DNA of 64,000 nucleotides, taken from the NCBI RefSeq assembly GCF_030406905.1, contig NZ_CP129137.1, forward strand, positions 310,001-374,000, read 5' to 3'. How positions within the stretch are numbered: the stretch's first letter is position 1; each line of letters begins with the position of its first letter. Both the position numbers and the translations under genes were made by a program. Below are positions 59,504 to 64,000 of the stretch, piece by piece. Under the pieces are notes generated by a model that searched no databases, had not been told where the DNA came from, and saw nothing but the letters and a program-made list of their open reading frames with translations. Origin of the DNA: Streptomyces sp. HUAS CB01 (GTDB lineage Bacteria > Actinomycetota > Actinomycetes > Streptomycetales > Streptomycetaceae).

Positions 59504-60064
59504 TCAGACGAGCCGGTCGGGGTACGGGCGCCGGAGCCGCGCCGACAGATGGTGCTGGAGCGGCCGGCCGACCGCCGCGAGGTCGTGGACGAAGTCGAGT
59601 GTCGCGTCGTCGGTCAGGGTGTACCGGCGGCGGGTGGCGGTGACCTCCTTGGCCGTCGGTGTCAGCCCCACCTGATGGGTGGTGAGATCGACCGTGCCGT
59701 GGTCCGCACGGCCGACCATGATCTCCGCGATGCCGGTCGGCTGGGTGATCAGGGCTTCCACGCGTCCCTCGGGCTGCACCCGCCACCACCCGCTCTCCCG
59801 GGCCGCCGGCCTCAGCGGGGTGTCGTCCGCGTCGAGCAGCCATGCGCGTGCCTCGTAGCGGAGGAAGGGCCGTCCGTCGTGGCTGAAGGTGACCTCCTGC
59901 CCGTACGTGAACTCGTCGGCGAGGGTGGGGTACCCGCCGCTCCCCCGCCCGACCCAGGTACCGAGGAAGCCGACCAGCGGCGCGAGCAGCGGATGCGGCT
60001 CGGGGGCTTCGCCGGAGTGGAGGGCATCGGGATACGGGGACTGCGGAACGGGTTCGGGCGGCAT
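59504..60064 (-). CDS. Nitrobindin-like (FABP family) protein
   Basis: A 186-residue beta-barrel protein. [20 protein letters not shown] at residues 23-42 contains the GTWxGxG signature, followed by [20 protein letters not shown] and [20 protein letters not shown]. The distal His expected for heme binding (close to HHLSARL) is near the C-terminus. Nitrobindins bind heme or nitric oxide, or isomerise peroxynitrite. ATG 60064 gives [12 protein letters not shown]; a ribosome site is not clear. It is monocistronic and converges with the methyltransferase gene. Confidence 0.8.
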   Translation of the reverse strand: MPPEPVPQSPYPDALHSGEAPEPHPLLAPLVGFLGTWVGRGSGGYPTLADEFTYGQEVTFSHDGRPFLRYEARAWLLDADDTPLRPAARESGWWRVQPEGRVEALITQPTGIAEIMVGRADHGTVDLTTHQVGLTPTAKEVTATRRRYTLTDDATLDFVHDLAAVGRPLQHHLSARLRRPYPDRLV

Positions 60065-60224
60065 GCGTGCTCCTGGGTCGGGCGGGTGCAGGGGCAGCCT
60101 AGGGTGTCGTCCCGTGGGGCGGGTGACGACCCGCGTCATCCGGGGAGTTGAGCGAGGGCCGGCCGCGGGGGACGCCGGGGCGGCCGTCCGGCGCACCAGT
60201 GGCAGCGGTGCCCGTGGCCGGGGT

Positions 60225-60938
60225 TCAGGGACGGTTCACCTCCCGCAGGTCCCCCAGCCGCACAAGCGAGTCCCGGGCCGACTCCCGCTCCTCGGTGGTG
60301 AGGTGGATCGCCGCGGCTTCGGTCAGTGCGGACGCCGCCGTCCCCTCGTCCCCGAGTCGGCCCGCGACGTCCGCGCGCAGCACGAGGAGCCGGAGGAGTT
60401 GCACGGGTGTCGGCCGCTCGTCGTCCAGGCGCAGCGCGCGATCGATGACCTTCGCCGCGGCGGCCGGGTCGTCCTTCGAGTCCGCGAGGAGGGACGCGTG
60501 GTGCAGGGCCCTGGCGAACGTCTCCTCGGGGGCGGGCCGGTGGCTCTGGTCGCTGCTCGTCCGCCGGCCGATCCGGATGCAGTTGCCTCCCGGGTCGCTC
60601 ATGAGGAACTGCCGTACGCCGTACGACATGTCCTTGAGCGGTCCGATGCGCGGCAGCCCACGGGTCGGCACCCTTCCGTACGCCGTCTTGAGCCCGGCCC
60701 GGAAGGAGTCGTACATGCTGTCGACGTCCTCGGTCAGGACGTAGCACGTACTGATGGACTCGCTCGGCTCGTGGTTCTTCAGCCCGAAGAACTGGAGCTC
60801 GATACCGCCGTACTCGACGACCGCGTACGGATTGGGGCTCCGCTGCTGGAAGGTCACCTCGAACCCGAGAGCGGTGTAGAAGTCGAGAACGGGCTGGATG
60901 GTCCGGCAGGGCAGGATCGGAATGGTCCTCGCGTTCAT
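60225..60938 (-). CDS. VOC-family protein fused to TPR-like C-terminus
   Basis: A 237-residue protein. The N-terminal 125 residues are a bleomycin-resistance/glyoxalase fold: [40 protein letters not shown] and [16 protein letters not shown]. The C-terminal 95 residues, [20 protein letters not shown] and [20 protein letters not shown], look like three TPR/helical-hairpin units. The fusion is unusual; the helical part may mount a partner. ATG 60938 was taken as the start. It lies 160 bases from the nitrobindin-like gene and 55 bases from the SDR gene stop, on the same strand. Confidence 0.8.
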   Translation of the reverse strand: MNARTIPILPCRTIQPVLDFYTALGFEVTFQQRSPNPYAVVEYGGIELQFFGLKNHEPSESISTCYVLTEDVDSMYDSFRAGLKTAYGRVPTRGLPRIGPLKDMSYGVRQFLMSDPGGNCIRIGRRTSSDQSHRPAPEETFARALHHASLLADSKDDPAAAAKVIDRALRLDDERPTPVQLLRLLVLRADVAGRLGDEGTAASALTEAAAIHLTTEERESARDSLVRLGDLREVNRP

Positions 60939-60993
60939 GACCCCACCCTAGTCAAAGTTGACTAGAAAGGGGACCCCGGACCCCGATCCTCGG

Positions 60994-61752
60994 TCAGAGA
61001 CCGTAGCCGCCGGCCACCTCGATGTTCTGTGCGGTGATCCAGCGGCCTTCCTCGGAGAGCAGTGCGGCGATCACCATGCCGATGTCGTCGGGTTCGCCGA
61101 CGCGGCCGAGCGCCGTCTTCGCCGCGATGGCCGGGATCACCTCGGGGAACCGCTCGAAGGCGTTGTCGGCGAGCCGGGTACGCGTGGCGCCCGGCGCGAT
61201 GGCGTTGACACGGATGCCGCGCCTGCTGAACTCCTTGGCCATGCAGCGGGTCAGCACCATCAGGCCGCCCTTCATCGTGGCATAGGCCGAGTAGCCCTCC
61301 TCCAGGCCGGACTCCATCGCGGAGTTGCTCGTCGTGTTGACGATGACTCCGCCGTCCTCCATGAGCGGAAGCAACTGCTGCGTGAGGAAGTACGGCCCCT
61401 TGAGCAGGACCCGGAAAAGCCGGTCGAAGAGTTCCTCGGTGGTGTCCTCGAACATCGCCATCTGCGCGAAGCCGGCGTTGTTGACCAGGTGGTCGAACGT
61501 CTCGCGCTGCCAGGTGTCGCGGAGCGCGGCGACGACGGAATCCCGGAAGGCCGGGAAGTCACCGCTCCGACCGAGGTCCAGTGGCAGCGCGACGGCCGTG
61601 CCCCCCACCGCCTCGATCGCCTCGACCGTGTCCAGGGCGCCCTGCCGGTTGGCGCCGTAGGTCAGGATCACTCCCGCGCCGCGCTTCGCGATGTGTACCG
61701 CGGCGCTCTGTCCGATGCCCGAGCTGGCGCCCGTGACGATGGCGACCTTCAT
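60994..61752 (-). CDS. Short-chain dehydrogenase/reductase
   Basis: A 252-residue classical SDR. VAIVTGASSGIGQSAAVHIA is the cofactor site, HLVNNAGFAQMAMFED the NNAG block, NTTSNSAMESGL the catalytic Ser region and YSAYATMKGGLMVLT the Tyr-x3-Lys; IRVNAIAPGATRTRL closes the fold. ATG 61752 has a GGAGGCACC ribosome site. It is divergent from an AraC regulator, with 177 bases between starts, the typical arrangement in which AraC controls the SDR in response to an unknown inducer. Confidence 0.92.
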   Translation of the reverse strand: MKVAIVTGASSGIGQSAAVHIAKRGAGVILTYGANRQGALDTVEAIEAVGGTAVALPLDLGRSGDFPAFRDSVVAALRDTWQRETFDHLVNNAGFAQMAMFEDTTEELFDRLFRVLLKGPYFLTQQLLPLMEDGGVIVNTTSNSAMESGLEEGYSAYATMKGGLMVLTRCMAKEFSRRGIRVNAIAPGATRTRLADNAFERFPEVIPAIAAKTALGRVGEPDDIGMVIAALLSEEGRWITAQNIEVAGGYGL

Positions 61753-61929
61753 GAGGTGCCTCCTGTGCATTCGTGGAGCCTCATGGCTCCGTCTGGTGAT
61801 GCGACTCCTTCATGGAAGCACTCTGACCTGCACTGACAGAAGAATGATCCTCTCGCTTCCTTGCACAATCCTGCTCGCTTCGGCAGTCAGCGCTGTGCCG
61901 TCGCGTGCGCCGGGTGCTTCACTGAAGCC

Positions 61930-62814
61930 ATGCTTCTGGACGAGTTCCGTACCTTGCTGGACCGGCATGCGCGGCCGGACTGGACCACCGGTGTCGACGG
62001 CGTGCTCATCTCGAGGGTCGAGCGCTCCGACCCGCCGACGCCGTCGATGTCAGGGACGGTGCTCGCGGTCATCGCCCAGGGGGCGAAGCGCCTCGCGCTC
62101 GGCGACCGGGTGTACGAGTACCGTGCCGGCCAGTACCTGGTCGCCTCGGTCGACCTGCCGGTCACCGGCAACTTCGTCGACGCCACCCCGAATCGTCCGG
62201 CGTTGGGCTTCGGTCTCACCCTGGAACCGTCGGCCATCGCCGACCTGCTCCTGCGGACGTCTCCCGGAGCTGTGCCGCGGAGCACCAGGGCATCCGCCGG
62301 CCTCGCCGTGAGTGACGCCTCCCCCGAACTTCTCGACGCCGTCGTCAGGCTGCTGCGCCTGCTGGACCATCCACGCGACGTCGATGTGCTCGCACCGCTC
62401 TACAAGAGGGAGATCCTCTGGCGGCTGATCACCGGCCCCGACGGTGCGACGATCCGTCAGATCGGCCTCGCGGACAGCAACCTCACCCATATCGCCCGGG
62501 CTGTGCGGTGGATCCGCGAGCACTATGCGACGTCCTTCAGGGTGGAGGACGTGGCGCGGTTCACCGGGATGAGCCCGTCCGCCTTCCACCGCAACTTCCA
62601 GGCCGTCACGGCCATGAGCCCGATCCAGTTCCAGAAGCAGATCCGGCTCCAGGAGGCCCGGCTGATGCTGGCCGCGCACCCCGAGGACGTCGCGAGCGTG
62701 GGTCACAGCGTGGGTTACGACAGCCCATCGCAGTTCAGTCGCGAGTACCGTCGCCTCTTCGGGGCGGCGCCCAGCCAGGACGCCACGCTGCTGCACGGCG
62801 CGGGCACGCCGTAG
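61930..62814 (+). CDS. AraC-family transcriptional regulator
   Basis: A 294-residue activator. The N-terminal AraC_N domain (GTVLAVIAQGAKRLALGDRV, YEYRAGQYLVASVDLPVTG) binds an effector. The C-terminal pair of helix-turn-helix motifs is VRWIREHYATSFRVEDVARF, then GMSPSAFHRNFQAVTAMSPI and VGYDSPSQFSREYRRLFGA. This group (PF06719) is commonly divergent from an SDR, as it is here. The start is ATG 61930. Operator sites for AraC proteins are weakly conserved and I could not identify them. Confidence 0.92.
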   Translation: MLLDEFRTLLDRHARPDWTTGVDGVLISRVERSDPPTPSMSGTVLAVIAQGAKRLALGDRVYEYRAGQYLVASVDLPVTGNFVDATPNRPALGFGLTLEPSAIADLLLRTSPGAVPRSTRASAGLAVSDASPELLDAVVRLLRLLDHPRDVDVLAPLYKREILWRLITGPDGATIRQIGLADSNLTHIARAVRWIREHYATSFRVEDVARFTGMSPSAFHRNFQAVTAMSPIQFQKQIRLQEARLMLAAHPEDVASVGHSVGYDSPSQFSREYRRLFGAAPSQDATLLHGAGTP

Positions 62815-62848
62815 GGGCTGTCGTGGAGCGCCGTGGACGCGGCCGGGG

Positions 62849-63691
62849 TCAGCGTGTGCGTACCGCCGTCACCGTGAACCGTTCGACCGCGGCGACGTGT
62901 CCGCCGGTGGAGGCCACCACGGTGAGCACGGGGTCACGGGCCCCGGAGAAGGCGACCGTCACCTTCCAGGGCTGGTTCTCGCCCCCTGCGGGTGTGCAGC
63001 ACGGGGAGGTGCCCAGCGGCGCGTCGGACGACGGCTGACGCACCTGGACATGGATGCTCTCGTCGACCCCGGTGATCCGGCCTCCGGTCACCAGCGGGGA
63101 GCGTACGAGCGCCCCGTACGCGGGTGCGGTGAGGGAGAACGTCGTGTCGTCGGTGCCGACGACCTCCCACGGTGCGTCCGGGCCCGTGCCGAACCGCACG
63201 AGGTGGATCACCGCGGCGGTGCTGGTCTCGGGCCCCGTCGGCGCCACTCCGACGCGGGCGTGCCGGCCGCTGACCTTGCTCGAGGTGACCCTGTCGATGT
63301 CCTTGAAGTTCAGATGGTCACGGGTGAACGAGAGTGCGGTCTGATCCGCGTCGAGGTGCCACGGCTGGTGGCCACCGGAGCGGTAGGAACGCTCCCATGC
63401 CTCGGCTTCGGCGAGTGTGGTGAAGGGCCAGATCGGCTGGAGGCTCCAGGAGCCGAGTGGCGGCGTGCCGCTGGCGGTCGGCGTGGGCGCGGTCGAGCCG
63501 GGCGAGGGCGTGGGGGAATCCGCCGGTGAGGGCGGGGCGGCGGACGTCGTACCCGACGGTGCGGGCGTCCCCGGTGCGGCGGTCGTCGATCCCGACGCGC
63601 TCGGGGACCCGCCGGAGCCGCTGCACGCGGTGAGGGCCAGCACGGCCGCGGTCGCCGCGGCGAAGTGCCGTAACGGGAGCCAGGTGTTCAT
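62849..63691 (-). CDS. Putative lipoprotein with Ser/Thr/Pro linker
   Basis: A 280-residue exported protein. MNTWLPLRHFAAATAAVLAL ends in a TAC lipobox (LTACSG), with the lipidated Cys at about residue 23. A 60-residue Ser/Thr/Pro/Gly linker follows. The mature domain has AEAEAWERSYRSGGHQPWHL, FTRDHLNFKDIDRVTSS and PWEVVGTDDTTFSLTAPAYG, with a beta-rich tail. The function is unknown. ATG 63691 follows GGGAGCC. It is convergent with the araC gene and 235 bases from the next start. Confidence 0.82.
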   Translation of the reverse strand: MNTWLPLRHFAAATAAVLALTACSGSGGSPSASGSTTAAPGTPAPSGTTSAAPPSPADSPTPSPGSTAPTPTASGTPPLGSWSLQPIWPFTTLAEAEAWERSYRSGGHQPWHLDADQTALSFTRDHLNFKDIDRVTSSKVSGRHARVGVAPTGPETSTAAVIHLVRFGTGPDAPWEVVGTDDTTFSLTAPAYGALVRSPLVTGGRITGVDESIHVQVRQPSSDAPLGTSPCCTPAGGENQPWKVTVAFSGARDPVLTVVASTGGHVAAVERFTVTAVRTR

Positions 63692-63926
63692 ACGTGCGCC
63701 CCTGGGGAGATGGAGCCGGTCGGGGACCGGTCGGTACCGCCATGGTGCCACCAGTTCCGTCCCCGTCACAGGAGCTCTGCCCGCGAAGACCCCTCAAGGG
63801 TTACCCCCCGGATCTCGTCCTTCCGGTGGCCGGACGGCCACCGGAGGCGACGTGCACCTTCCTGGTCGGCGTGTTCTGCTGGAGTCAGGCGCGGCCCGGA
63901 TGTTCGCGGCCGCAGGGAGGTGCGCC

Positions 63927-64000
63927 ATGGGGAAGGACCGCGACGCCGACCCCCGGGGCGGCTCCGACAAGACCGGCGTGAGGCCCCGGAACTGCCCTGG
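63927..64000 (+). CDS. Start of an unidentified gene, cut by the window edge
   Basis: ATG 63927 lies 6 bases after a strong GGGAGG ribosome site and opens MGKDRDADPRGGSDKTGVRP; 24 codons are visible before the edge. The sequence is charged and hydrophilic, with no signal peptide. No family can be named. Coding is inferred from the ribosome site and start only. Confidence 0.4.
   Translation, partial: MGKDRDADPRGGSDKTGVRPRNCP

Noticed and set aside
1..64000. tRNA and rRNA genes
   Set aside because: No cloverleaf with conserved GGTTCGAATCC-like arm or rRNA signature was seen on either strand on reading.

Overview
The window is high-GC actinobacterial DNA, almost certainly from a Streptomyces. 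GTG starts are frequent, the third codon position is strongly G/C, and marker genes include a WhiB-like protein, mycothione reductase, a MelC1/MelC2 tyrosinase pair, PspAB beside HtpX, and several Streptomyces-type DUF families. No rRNA, tRNA or CRISPR array was seen. Many unlinked regulator/enzyme pairs, decayed genes and two insertion elements give it the look of a chromosome-arm accessory region.

Layout. 1-7.5 kb: a truncated secreted AMIN-like protein, the melanin operon melC1-melC2, a close relative of chloramphenicol phosphotransferase, a DUF2071 protein, a MarR pair, a lipoprotein, an SDR and a DUF6194 protein. 7.5-8.85 kb: an IS605/IS1341-type TnpB element with intact catalytic residues and terminal hairpins, inserted between DUF6194 and a two-headed MerR gene. 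10-14 kb: a TPR/polyprenyl-synthase pair, a TOPRIM protein and an acyltransferase. 14.3-16.9 kb: a broken iron-box-controlled ABC exporter, a peroxiredoxin, a DUF4406-like protein and a transposase scrap. 16.9-25.3 kb: envelope-stress genes (DUF1707, HtpX, PspAB), mycothione reductase, a 1231-residue secreted subtilase and a TetR/DUF6463 pair with two palindromic operators. 26-28.2 kb: an IS110 element between two broken genes. 28.4-31.6 kb: a MarR regulator with an NmrA reductase and a VOC protein, all next to copies of one palindrome.

31.6-45.3 kb: a ROK protein, tandem repeats, a secreted DD-peptidase-like protein, a two-component system, a ricin-type lectin, an EF-hand protein, WhiB, a thioesterase/HxlR pair, a TetR/SDR/membrane-protein group, a second CPT-like kinase, RNase H and an XRE-cupin/DUF6126 operon. 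45.8-48.3 kb: two tiny genes of 28 and 58 codons, then a CGNR regulator divergent from ohr and msrA (peroxide and methionine-sulfoxide repair). 48.4-64 kb: an FAD oxidoreductase, an SDR, a giant secreted protein of 11 DUF7507-type repeats ending in a histidine-rich tail, a TPR protein, a broken monooxygenase, a methyltransferase, a nitrobindin-like protein, a VOC protein, an SDR/AraC pair and a lipoprotein.

Two themes link the genes. Many units are a regulator divergent from, or next to, one oxidoreductase, often with a visible palindrome between them. Redox defence recurs (mycothione reductase, peroxiredoxin, Ohr, MsrA, several SDRs). All functions are read from the translated sequences by family recognition, without database searches.
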